A DNA stretch of 9,718 bases, from contig JBOGGN010000349.1 in assembly GCA_050744165.1 (NCBI GenBank), positions 1-9,718 on the forward strand. The letters are read 5' to 3'. The DNA is from JBOGGN01 sp050744165. Its GTDB lineage: Bacteria; Actinomycetota; Acidimicrobiia; Acidimicrobiales; Palsa-688. The position numbers and the translations under genes are program-made. The notes below the pieces were generated by a model. The model made no database searches, was not told where the DNA came from, and saw only the letters and a program-made list of their open reading frames with translations. Below are positions 1-6,446 of this stretch, piece after piece. How positions within the stretch are numbered: position 1 is the first letter of the stretch; each line of letters starts with the position of its first letter.

Positions 1-575
1 ATGTCGGCCGGGATCAGGTTGGCCTTGGTCCGGATCAGGGCCGGGTCGAGATCGGCCTCGGCTCGGGCCAGCCACTCGACCAGGATCTCGTGCGACCGGG
101 CGATCTCGTCGTTGACCCGCTGCTCCAGGCGCCGCCCCAGTTCGTTGGAGATGGCGTCGAGCTCGAAGTCGATGCGAGCCACGCCCGGCTCCATGTTGCC
201 GCCCGTCACCGCCACCCGGTAGTCCGCCCACACCACGCCGCAGAGCACGTGGAGGGCCGTGTGGGTCCGCATCAGGAGGTGCCGGCGGCCCCAATCGATG
301 GCGCCCAGCACCTCGGTCCCGGCACTTGGCAGCTCCTCGGCTTCCAGCCAGTGCCAGATGCGACCACCCTCACGGCCCACCCGGACAACCTTCGCATGGC
401 CTCCGTCCCAGCGCAGGTGGCCAACATCGTGCGGCTGGCCACCGCCACCCGGATAGAAGGCCGTCTGGGCCAGGGCCACCCGTGCTCGCTCGCGATCCAC
501 GGACAACACGCTCGTATCGAAGGATCTGACATAGGCGTCGACCGAGAACAGCTCGTCAGATGCAGGTCGTTCCAT
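1..575 (-). CDS. Alanyl-tRNA editing protein, AlaX type (partial, C-terminus beyond the left edge)
   Basis: Reading the minus strand from an ATG at 575-573 gives 191 open codons to the window edge. Two motifs identify the family. Residues 40-50 read FYPGGGGQPHD, the glycine-rich strand of AlaX and AlaRS editing domains. Residues 105-109 read HTALH, the HxxxH half of the zinc site (bases 249-263). The VTGGNMEPGVARIDFEL stretch (123-139) also fits. Such proteins hydrolyse Ser- or Gly-mischarged tRNA-Ala in the cytoplasm. The second zinc half (Cys/His near a CGGTH-like motif) would lie off the edge, so completeness cannot be judged. The frame stays open upstream of 575, but the ATG gives a normal N-terminus for the family; no strong ribosome site precedes it. 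It is divergent from the pilus operon and probably unrelated to it. The family call is firm; the subclass (AlaXM or other) is not resolved. Confidence 0.88.
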   Translation of the reverse strand, partial: MERPASDELFSVDAYVRSFDTSVLSVDRERARVALAQTAFYPGGGGQPHDVGHLRWDGGHAKVVRVGREGGRIWHWLEAEELPSAGTEVLGAIDWGRRHLLMRTHTALHVLCGVVWADYRVAVTGGNMEPGVARIDFELDAISNELGRRLEQRVNDEIARSHEILVEWLARAEADLDPALIRTKANLIPAD

Positions 576-635
576 AGGGCGCTTCGTCCAATTTAGGCCG
601 ATTTCAGCAGGATGGGAAGAAACGGACAAAAGACG

Positions 636-665
636 TTGTGCATCACCGCGAAAGGATCTTATGAT
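636..665 (+). promoter_or_regulatory. Candidate promoter of the pilus operon
   Basis: TTGTGC at 636-641 and TATGAT at 660-665 are separated by 18 bases. The -10 differs from TATAAT at one position; the -35 keeps only TTG plus little else. It is the best housekeeping-type promoter match I see ahead of the operon, about 190 bases before the CpaB-like start codon. Its -10 lies inside a small palindrome, which could allow regulator control. No promoter mapping is available, so this is a candidate only. Confidence 0.35.
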
Positions 666-667
666 CC
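654..667. repeat. Short palindrome GGATC-TTAT-GATCC over the candidate -10
   Basis: Perfect 5-base arms (654-658 and 663-667) flank a 4-base centre. The palindrome covers the whole candidate -10 hexamer, the position expected of a repressor operator. The arms are short enough to arise by chance. Confidence 0.3.
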
Positions 668-761
668 GGCCCGTGGGGTACGGGACCCGCCGCCTCAGCG
701 CCTCCGGTGATGGCCTCATCGGATCGCCGCTCTCCCGCGGGTGCCCCGCCGTGTAGTAACC

Positions 762-782
762 GCGGAATAGAGCGGCATAGAG
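762..782 (+). repeat. Two-copy direct repeat, GCGG-N-ATAGAG
   Basis: GCGGAATAGAG (762-772) is followed by GCGGCATAGAG (772-782), a 10-base period with one mismatch. A 10-base spacing puts both copies on the same DNA face, as in some activator sites. The second copy runs into the AGAGGA ribosome-site-like sequence of the short leader frame. Function unknown. Confidence 0.3.
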
Positions 783-794
783 AGGATCGTGGGC

Positions 795-857
795 ATGACA
801 AAGGATGGCGATCCGCCAGGAGACGAACTGGCCAACTGGACAGGGATCACACCATGA
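795..857 (+). CDS. Possible leader peptide of 20 residues, coupled to the CpaB-like gene
   Basis: ATG at 795 opens a frame encoding MTKDGDPPGDELANWTGITP and ends at TGA 855-857. That stop lies within the ATGAC of the next gene's start at 854, the same ATGA overlap seen repeatedly in this operon. AGAGGA at 781-786, 8 bases before the ATG, is a good ribosome site, better than the one in front of the CpaB-like gene (AGGGA, 842-846). The peptide is hydrophilic and resembles nothing I know. It may be a real coupling leader or a chance frame. Confidence 0.3.
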   Translation: MTKDGDPPGDELANWTGITP

Positions 858-1576
858 CGGCGACCCGTCGCATGGAACGCAGCGACCCGCGGGCGGCTAC
901 GGTCCGATCGCGCCGACGCCTTCGTGACCGGATAACCGCGGGCCATCTCGTCCCAGTTCTCCTTGGGCTGGCCGCGGCGGTGCTCATAGCTATCGGATTG
1001 AGTGAACGCGGTTCGACGACCACCATTCCCGTGGCCGCCCATCCGATTGCCGTCGGAGCGACGGTCAACGCGGGTGACACGCGGATCGTCACCGTCCATT
1101 CGAGCGACACCGGGGTATTGAGCGGCATTCTGCCGGTATCGAGCGTCGGCGCCGGGTGGGTGGCAACGGTGCCCATCGTGGCCGGAGATCCGATTACCCG
1201 CAGTGAGGTGGCGCGTGCCGCGTCGGGGACGCAGGGCCTCGGAGCCATGAGCGTCCCCGCCGCCGTGGCCGACGCCGATGGGGGCCAAATCGTCGCCGGA
1301 GACCTGGTCGATGTCATTTCGATGAACTCGACCGGCGGCGGCCCCCAGTACGTGGCCCAAGGCCTTCGGGTCCTGAGCGTCGCACCACCCAGCTCGAGCT
1401 CAGGGGTCCTCACCACCGGCAACGGCGACTACTACGTCGTTGTCGCCGTGGACCGCCCGACCGCTTTGCGGGTGGCGTCCGCTCTGGCCGCGGGATCGGC
1501 GGGCAACTCGTCGGGAGTCTTGGTTGTCCGCACCACCGGCGAGACCCCGACGCCGACCACTGGAGGGTCGAGCTGA
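854..1576 (+). CDS. SAF-domain pilus assembly protein, CpaB/RcpC-like
   Basis: The product has 240 residues: a basic N-terminus (1-28), one membrane helix (about 32-50), an SAF-type domain (about 57-118, with IPVAAHPIAVGATV near its start and VPIVAGDPITRSEV near its end), a second beta-rich stretch (130-226), and a Thr/Pro/Gly tail. SAF domains of this kind are found in CpaB/RcpC, first gene of many Tad loci, acting outside the membrane in filament assembly. The protein is slightly short for the family and, with no secretin nearby, its role in a monoderm is unclear. I chose ATG 854 because AGGGA at 842-846 is 7 bases upstream and translation there gives a normal short basic N-terminus; the frame is open back to 707, and ATG 872 is an alternative. 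Its stop shares a base with the next start (TGATG at 1574-1578). Confidence 0.8.
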   Translation: MTATRRMERSDPRAATVRSRRRLRDRITAGHLVPVLLGLAAAVLIAIGLSERGSTTTIPVAAHPIAVGATVNAGDTRIVTVHSSDTGVLSGILPVSSVGAGWVATVPIVAGDPITRSEVARAASGTQGLGAMSVPAAVADADGGQIVAGDLVDVISMNSTGGGPQYVAQGLRVLSVAPPSSSSGVLTTGNGDYYVVVAVDRPTALRVASALAAGSAGNSSGVLVVRTTGETPTPTTGGSS

Positions 1577-2928
1577 TGGCGAGCGCCATATGGGTCGGGG
1601 TGACCGCCACTCGCGCGCCGTGGGGAAGGGCGTTCCGGGCCTTCGTGCGGGACCACGCGTCGGGAGTGACCGTCGAGACCCTCATGTCAGCGTCGCAACT
1701 TCCCTCACCCGGCCAGCGCGGCTTCGACGTCCTGATCGTCGACGACCAACTCCCGCTGTTGAAGCCGGTGCACATCGCCGCCGTCAAGGATCAGGGCACC
1801 CACGTCATCGGCATCTGGGACGAGACATCGGGCCGAGGTCGTGACTACGTCGTCGAGCTTGGCGTCGACGAGCCGGTGCCGGCGTCGACGCCACCCTCCG
1901 ATCTGCTGTACGCAATCTTGCGGGTGGGTCCCGTGAATACCTTTGTAGCTCCGGTCGATGACCTGCTCCCGACCGCGGGCACAGCCGTTCGGCCCTACCC
2001 GGCGTCGGGAGCGGCGAGGTCACCGAACCCGACGGCGCTGGGTTGGCGGGCGCCGGTGACCGTCTTCTGCTCGGTGTGCGGCGGTACGGGGATGAGCGAG
2101 GCGATCGTCGCTGTGGCCCAGCACCTCAGTCGACGGGCACGTGTCCTGGTCATCGAAGGGGCCGGGGCGACGCTGGCGCAGCGGTTGCAGCGGGCGCCGG
2201 AATACGGCCTCGGATGGGCCCTCGAGCGGGTCGCGTCCGGCTACCGGGCGTTTCCCGAGGCGCTGTCGCCCGGTCGGGATGACGGGGCCCGAATGCTGTG
2301 CCGCGCCGACGTGATTTGCGGCACTGCGGCGCCTTCGGGCCCTCCCCCGGTGAATGCCATCCCCTTCGGGCACCTCGTGGACCAGGCGGTCACCGCCTAT
2401 GACCACATCGTGGTCGAGATCGGTCCCCTGTCGGCACCACCGGTCGTCGCCGGCGGGGATCGTTTCGCCGTCGCCCGGGCAGTCTTGTCCCGGGCCGACC
2501 GAGTGGCCGTATTCGGGTCGGCGGATCCGTGCGGAGCCACCAAGTTGGTCGACTGGCAGTCGGTCGCCCACCGGGAACTCGATCTCGCCGCACCCTGCAT
2601 CGCCGTCTTCGGTCGTTCGTCCCGCCGGCGCTTCGAGCAGTCGGCATTGACTGACGTCCTGGCCCGAAACACCGGAGCCTTTGACTTTGACGCGGTTCGC
2701 TTCCTGCCCGAGGACCCTGCCGTCTTCCGGGCTCGATGGGACGGCGTGCTGGTGGCCCGGGGCCGCTGGCACGACGCCGTGACGGCCTTGGCCGACGACC
2801 TCGGCAAAATGCAGCCGGCCCGGGCGCCCGCCGACGCGCCCGTAGCAGCGGTGGCGGCGGCCGGCGCCTCTCGCCACCATTCGTCTGGCGGCTCGACCGG
2901 CCAGGCGGCTTCGCGGGGCCGACCATGA
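1576..2928 (+). CDS. tadZ: TadZ/CpaE-like pilus localisation protein with degenerate ATPase motifs
   Basis: The product has 450 residues. Residues 1-120 look like a receiver-type domain: the beta strand FDVLIVDDQLP (50-60) leads to Asp56 in the DxxLP position, and LGVDEPVPASTPPSDL (95-110) resembles the end of a receiver. A linker precedes a ParA/MinD-like domain (about 158-415). Its P-loop should read KGGxGKT/S but reads CGGTGMS (168-174), lacking both lysines. The strands after it read VLVIEGAG (190-197) and HIVVEIGP (277-284), with Glu where MinD-type proteins have Asp. A low-complexity Ala/Gly/Ser tail follows 415. TadZ/CpaE proteins mark the site of Tad assembly, and some relatives are known to have atypical Walker A motifs. 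I infer a non-hydrolysing scaffold. Overlaps the next gene by ATGA (2925-2928). Confidence 0.75.
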   Translation: MASAIWVGVTATRAPWGRAFRAFVRDHASGVTVETLMSASQLPSPGQRGFDVLIVDDQLPLLKPVHIAAVKDQGTHVIGIWDETSGRGRDYVVELGVDEPVPASTPPSDLLYAILRVGPVNTFVAPVDDLLPTAGTAVRPYPASGAARSPNPTALGWRAPVTVFCSVCGGTGMSEAIVAVAQHLSRRARVLVIEGAGATLAQRLQRAPEYGLGWALERVASGYRAFPEALSPGRDDGARMLCRADVICGTAAPSGPPPVNAIPFGHLVDQAVTAYDHIVVEIGPLSAPPVVAGGDRFAVARAVLSRADRVAVFGSADPCGATKLVDWQSVAHRELDLAAPCIAVFGRSSRRRFEQSALTDVLARNTGAFDFDAVRFLPEDPAVFRARWDGVLVARGRWHDAVTALADDLGKMQPARAPADAPVAAVAAAGASRHHSSGGSTGQAASRGRP

Positions 2929-4196
2929 GCGCCTACGACACGCTCTTCGGGCGGATTCAGGGGTTGCTGGTCACCCGTGACCTGAAGATCGAGGTCGACG
3001 ACCAGGAGATCGAACGAATCGTCGAGACCGAGATCGAACGCTTCCAGCGCGCCTCGTCCAACGGAGCCCAGAGCTTCGAGGCGTTCGCCAATCCGGAAGA
3101 CATCCGGGCTCGGATGCTTGCCGATCTCGGAGGCTTCTCGGTGCTCGACGAAATCCTGGCCGACCCGGATGTGGCCGAGGTCTACGGCGTCGACGAGGAG
3201 ATCATCTACGAAACGGCCAAGGGCGAGACCCGTACCGCACCCACGCCGGCCAACCCCACCGCTGTCGTGAACCTGATGCGGCGGCTGGCCGCGGCCGGCG
3301 GCGAAAGCCTCGACAGCTCCCACCCGAAGGTCGACGGCATCCGGGTGATCCTGCCCAACGGTCGCGCGGGCCGCCTCACCGTCTCCATACCACCGCGAGT
3401 GGACGGAGTGGTGTCCTTCACGCTGCGGATTCCGCAGAAGCGCAACGCAACGCTGGACGACCTCGTCGCCTTCGGGTCCCTCATTCCTGCGGCTGCCCGT
3501 TTCTTGATGGTGCTGATGTGGGCCATGCGGGTGAAGATCCTGGTCGCAGGCCCGCCCAAGGCCGGGAAAACGACCGTCATTGACGCGCTCCTCCGAGCGG
3601 TGCCGGGCTATCGGAAGATCATCGTCGCCGAGGAAAACCGCGAGCTGTCAGCGCCCTTGTTGAAGGGCGAGAAGTGGCAGACCAGCCAGGTGGAGAGCCT
3701 GCGTGATCTGCTGCGGTCGGCGCGGGTGGCATCTCCGGATCTACTTTGCCTGGGCGAGTTGAAGGGCGACGAGGCGTGGGAACTCGCCATGGCGGCAAAT
3801 CTTGGTTGTGGCGTCATTGCCGCCGTCCATTCCGACAGCCCGAGCCTGGCCTTTGAGTCCCTGGCGGTGGCTGCCAACCCAGCCGTTCCCGCCATGAGCA
3901 GCAGCGAGCTGCGAACCCTGTTCTACCGGCTGTTCGACCTGGTCATCTTTTGCGATCTCGACGGCGACGGCGAGTCCTGCCTTCGGCAGGTCACCGAGGT
4001 CTCCGTCGTTCCACCACAACAGGGAAGCCTGTCGGTGGCCTTGACCCCGATCTTCTCGCGCGTCGACCTCGGCGAGCCGATGATGCTGCGCAGCCGAGCA
4101 TTGGGAGACGACCTGATCCGCAAGTGCAACCGGGTCCTCCAGCCCTACCGACTGACCGTCTTCGATGTCCTTGAAGGCGCGGAGGTACCGCTGTGA
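2925..4196 (+). CDS. tadA: Tad pilus motor ATPase, TadA/CpaF (type II/IV secretion ATPase)
   Basis: The product has 423 residues, normal for the family. An N-terminal helical part with acidic stretches (1-65) precedes the N-domain; FSVLDEILADPDVAEVYGVD (71-90) and SSHPKVDGIRVILP (131-144) match CpaF. The catalytic domain has Walker A GPPKAGKTT (209-217), an Asp-box-like VAEENREL (234-241), Walker B LLCLGELKGDEA (273-284) with Glu278, and the His box AAVHSDSP (299-306). Canonical CpaF has GEVRG; here Lys280 replaces Arg, a conservative change. This is the cytoplasmic hexameric ATPase expected to drive filament assembly on TadB/TadC. Start 2925 is chosen because it overlaps the upstream stop by ATGA; the frame is open to an ATG at 2736, but that extension is only a shadow of the previous gene. 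Its end carries GGAGG, which serves tadB. Confidence 0.93.
   Translation: MSAYDTLFGRIQGLLVTRDLKIEVDDQEIERIVETEIERFQRASSNGAQSFEAFANPEDIRARMLADLGGFSVLDEILADPDVAEVYGVDEEIIYETAKGETRTAPTPANPTAVVNLMRRLAAAGGESLDSSHPKVDGIRVILPNGRAGRLTVSIPPRVDGVVSFTLRIPQKRNATLDDLVAFGSLIPAAARFLMVLMWAMRVKILVAGPPKAGKTTVIDALLRAVPGYRKIIVAEENRELSAPLLKGEKWQTSQVESLRDLLRSARVASPDLLCLGELKGDEAWELAMAANLGCGVIAAVHSDSPSLAFESLAVAANPAVPAMSSSELRTLFYRLFDLVIFCDLDGDGESCLRQVTEVSVVPPQQGSLSVALTPIFSRVDLGEPMMLRSRALGDDLIRKCNRVLQPYRLTVFDVLEGAEVPL
4181..4185 (+). promoter_or_regulatory. Strong ribosome binding site for the TadB gene
   Basis: GGAGG lies 7 bases before the GTG at 4193, inside the last codons of tadA. It supports GTG 4193 as the true tadB start even though it is a non-ATG codon. 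Confidence 0.7.
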
Positions 4197-5122
4197 TCCG
4201 CGTCCTGGCGGCGCTGGCCGGCGGCGCATTTGTCTGGATGTGCGCAGAAATACTCGCCGGAAGGCCAGTGACCATCCGGGCCCGGCGGCCAGGCCCGCGG
4301 CCGGTCGGGCGGCGGGCAAACCGCCAAGTCTGGCTGTCGCAGGCGGGCGCCGCCGTCACGCCCCGCCAGTTCTGGGCGGTGTGCGCAGCGACGGCGGCGG
4401 CCACCTTTCTGGTGCTGTTTGCCATCGACCGGACCCTCGTCGTGGCGCTGGTTCCCGCCGCCGGTGCCGGCGCCTTGCCGTACCTGTACTGGAGCGTCGA
4501 ACGCCGTAAGCGGGCTGACGCTCGATTCGAGGCGTGGCCGGACGCCCTCCGGAATATCACTGGCGGTCTGCTGGCGGGCATCGCCACCCTGCACGAGGCG
4601 ATGGAGGAACTGGCCGTGTCAGGTCCGGTGGCCCTCCAGCCACCCTTCGCCCGATACAGCCGCCTCGTCGGGCGCGGCGTCGGTGAACGTCAAGCACTGG
4701 AAGCGATTCGCGAGGAGTTGGCCGACCCCGTTTCCGACGCCGTGATCCTCAACCTGGAGTTGGCCGCCCTCGAAGGCACGGAAGTGGCGCTGCGGGTGCT
4801 CGGCGACTTGGCCTCCCAGATCACCGCCGACCTCGAGTTGGCGGAGAAGGTGCGCACCATCCAAACCCAGTCCCGCATCGCGGGATGGGCGGTGTTCGTG
4901 CTGCCGTATGCCCTGCTCGTCTTTCTGTGCGCCTCCGAGCCGCTGTACCGGCAGTTCTTCGGGTCGTCGGTGGGGCTGCTCGTCGTGCTGCTCGGCGCCG
5001 CCATGTCCCTGATCGGGTTCTCGGCCGTGCGCAAGCTGAGCAAACCCATCTCGCCGCACGAACGGATCTTCGCAAGCAGCGCACCTGCAGCCGGTCGTGA
5101 CCTGCTGGGAGCCGAATCATGA
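4193..5122 (+). CDS. tadB: Tad pilus platform protein TadB (type II secretion F domain)
   Basis: The product has 309 residues. An N-terminal hydrophobic segment (about 3-20) is followed by a basic stretch (28-45), two membrane helices (about 60-78 and 80-100), a cytoplasmic T2SSF domain (about 110-225, with WPDALRNITGGLLAGIATL at 115-133 as the typical opening), and two C-terminal helices (about 230-248 and 258-278). It forms the inner-membrane platform with TadC and contacts the TadA motor. The start is GTG with a 4-base GTGA overlap with tadA. It is in the standard TadA-TadB-TadC order. The family call rests on this order, the topology and the T2SSF opening motif. Confidence 0.9.
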   Translation: MIRVLAALAGGAFVWMCAEILAGRPVTIRARRPGPRPVGRRANRQVWLSQAGAAVTPRQFWAVCAATAAATFLVLFAIDRTLVVALVPAAGAGALPYLYWSVERRKRADARFEAWPDALRNITGGLLAGIATLHEAMEELAVSGPVALQPPFARYSRLVGRGVGERQALEAIREELADPVSDAVILNLELAALEGTEVALRVLGDLASQITADLELAEKVRTIQTQSRIAGWAVFVLPYALLVFLCASEPLYRQFFGSSVGLLVVLLGAAMSLIGFSAVRKLSKPISPHERIFASSAPAAGRDLLGAES

Positions 5123-6042
5123 ACACGCTCACGCTTCTCGCCGCCGTGTGCGCCGCAGGCGCGGTCGGGACCGCCAGCTACCAGTTCATCCGTCCTCGAC
5201 GCTCCATTGCCCGCCAGGTGGCCCCGTACACCGCGGTGGCGCGGTCGCACCTCGGTGTGGAGGTGGAGTCGCTGCCCGAACCTCTCGTCTCTGGTGAGGT
5301 GATCCGCCGAGTCCTCGGCCCGCTCGGGTCCGGCCTGATGGCCCGGCTGTCGAAGATCCTCGGACTCACCGATCGGACCGCCATTGACCTGAAGCTTCGC
5401 CAAGCCGGCCAACCGATGTCGGCGGAACAATATCGACGGCGGCACCTGCAGTATTCGATCGGGTCACCGATCATCTGCGCCCTTTTTGGGTGGGCGTTGG
5501 GTTCGACGGTGCTGGTCATCCTGTTCATGGTGGCCGGGGCCTTTGCCGGGGCCCGCCGGATGCCGGATCGCGTCCGCAATCTGACCCGCCATAGGGCGAC
5601 ACGCATGCGCTCCGACCTCCCGACAATCGCCTGGATGCTGACACCGCGCATTCGTAATCGCATGACGGTCGTCGTGGCCATCTCCGACCTGGTCAGCCAC
5701 GGCTCAGGCCCGGTCGTCGACGACCTGGCGCGGGCCCTCGGCCTCATCGGAAAGGGGTTCTCCCAGTCGAGCGCCTTCGAACAGATCGCCAAGGAATGCC
5801 CAGAACCATCCGCCGCCCGCTTTTACAACGTGCTGGCGGGCGCCACGGCCGGAGCCATCGACCTGGTGCCGGCACTGCTCGAGCTGGCACGCGAACTGCG
5901 GACGCAACGGAGGGAAGAAGTGGAGCGCAGCTCCGCCAAGCGCCAGATGGCGATGATCATTCCCGACCTGGCATTCATGGCACCCGTTCTTTTGATGTTC
6001 TTGATCGCTCCTATCCCGCGCCTGCTGTTCGGAGCCCATTGA
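5119..6042 (+). CDS. tadC: Tad pilus platform protein TadC (type II secretion F domain)
   Basis: The product has 307 residues. A first membrane helix (about 3-22) is followed by a soluble stretch, two helices (about 113-130 and 131-146), a T2SSF domain (about 160-275; RMRSDLPTIAWML at 162-174 is the usual opening, and EEVERSSAKRQ at 266-276 the usual close), and a final helix (about 279-300). Many TadC proteins have ALELLALCVEAG-like sequence after the DLP motif; here it reads TIAWMLTPRIRNRMTVVVAI, so the core is divergent. It pairs with TadB. Its start overlaps the tadB stop by ATGA (5119-5122), implying coupled translation. A 40-base gap follows before the next gene, the first break in the chain of overlaps. 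Confidence 0.9.
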   Translation: MNTLTLLAAVCAAGAVGTASYQFIRPRRSIARQVAPYTAVARSHLGVEVESLPEPLVSGEVIRRVLGPLGSGLMARLSKILGLTDRTAIDLKLRQAGQPMSAEQYRRRHLQYSIGSPIICALFGWALGSTVLVILFMVAGAFAGARRMPDRVRNLTRHRATRMRSDLPTIAWMLTPRIRNRMTVVVAISDLVSHGSGPVVDDLARALGLIGKGFSQSSAFEQIAKECPEPSAARFYNVLAGATAGAIDLVPALLELARELRTQRREEVERSSAKRQMAMIIPDLAFMAPVLLMFLIAPIPRLLFGAH

Positions 6043-6064
6043 CCTGAAGCAACCCACAAACATG

Positions 6065-6076
6065 AAAGGAATGAGG
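6065..6076 (+). promoter_or_regulatory. Purine-rich ribosome binding region of the pilin-position gene
   Basis: AAAGGA (6065-6070) and GAGG (6073-6076, 6 bases before ATG 6083) form the most extended ribosome-site-like stretch in the operon. It favours 6083 as start and suggests high translation, as expected for a major pilin. Confidence 0.5.
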
Positions 6077-6082
6077 TACTCA

Positions 6083-6418
6083 ATGCATACCACGACCAGC
6101 GACGCCTCTCGCCCGCTACGGCCAAGACCGCCGCGGACGATAGCGACGGTCCTTTCGGTCCTGACCGTGAGCTTCATGGTTCTCATGAGTCGCGGCCTTG
6201 ACTCAGCCGCGTACCTGCTCACCGAGCGGGGCGCCCGCAATCTGGCGGACGACCGGTCCCTGGGTTTGGTCACCGACGACCGGGAACTCGGGAATGTGAT
6301 CACCGACAACCTGGGCATGATCGTATTCGGGATTGTGGCCATCGTGGCGCTGGGTGCCCTGATCTCGGGCCTTGGGACCAAGGTCGTGTCCTACGTCACC
6401 AAGCAACTCGGAGTCTGA
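6083..6418 (+). CDS. Small two-helix membrane protein in the Flp pilin position
   Basis: The product has 111 residues: a basic N-terminus (RPLRPRPPR at 10-18), a hydrophobic helix (20-36), a charged stretch (47-76) holding a near-tandem repeat DDRSLGLVT / DDRELGNVIT (56-74), then a second helix (77-97) and a short amphipathic end (LGTKVVSYVTKQLGV, 97-111). The tail resembles the end of Flp pilins, which have LGTxxxxxxxxxxxxL. The Flp cleavage signature G-xxxx-EY is absent. It could be a divergent Flp pilin whose first helix acts as signal peptide (a plausible cut follows GLDSA at 39-42), or another small assembly factor. Evidence for pilin is position, size, the strong ribosome site and the tail. 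ATG 6062 and 6071 are in-frame alternatives; I chose 6083 for spacing to GAGG. Confidence 0.6.
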   Translation: MHTTTSDASRPLRPRPPRTIATVLSVLTVSFMVLMSRGLDSAAYLLTERGARNLADDRSLGLVTDDRELGNVITDNLGMIVFGIVAIVALGALISGLGTKVVSYVTKQLGV

Positions 6419-6446
6419 CGCCCCAGGCGGATCGCGGGCGGCCGCC

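Larger units (their letters stand above)
576..853. other. Divergent intergenic region between the AlaX-type gene and the pilus operon
   Basis: This stretch separates two genes read in opposite directions and should hold both promoters. Seen on the plus strand: TTGTGC (636-641) and TATGAT (660-665) 18 bases apart, a GGATC/GATCC palindrome over the -10, two copies of GCGG-N-ATAGAG (762-782), and a short open frame at 795-857. On the minus strand a weak pair, TTGTCC and TGAAAT with a 17-base spacer, lies between about 600 and 630 and could serve the AlaX-type gene, but it matches consensus poorly. The plus-strand frame of the CpaB-like gene is also open back to an ATG at 707. That extension has a low-complexity, basic composition unlike the rest of the protein, so I treat it as non-coding. 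No RNA gene or terminator was recognised. Confidence 0.5.

Noticed and set aside
90..596. Plus-strand open frame of 168 codons at the left edge
   Set aside because: It is a shadow of the minus-strand AlaX-type gene, whose translation carries clear family motifs (FYPGGGGQPHD, HTALH); the plus-strand frame resembles nothing.
707..853. N-terminal extension of the CpaB-like protein from ATG 707
   Set aside because: The added 49 residues are basic, Arg/Ser-rich and without ribosome site, and they would bury the normal short N-terminus before the membrane helix.
2736..2924. N-terminal extension of TadA from ATG 2736
   Set aside because: The stretch lies entirely over the TadZ-like gene in another frame and is Arg/Gly-rich; ATG 2925 with an ATGA overlap matches the operon's pattern.
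2397..3323. Long minus-strand open frame of 308 codons
   Set aside because: It spans the tadZ/tadA junction antisense to both; long antisense frames are expected in GC-rich DNA and the sequence shows no domain.
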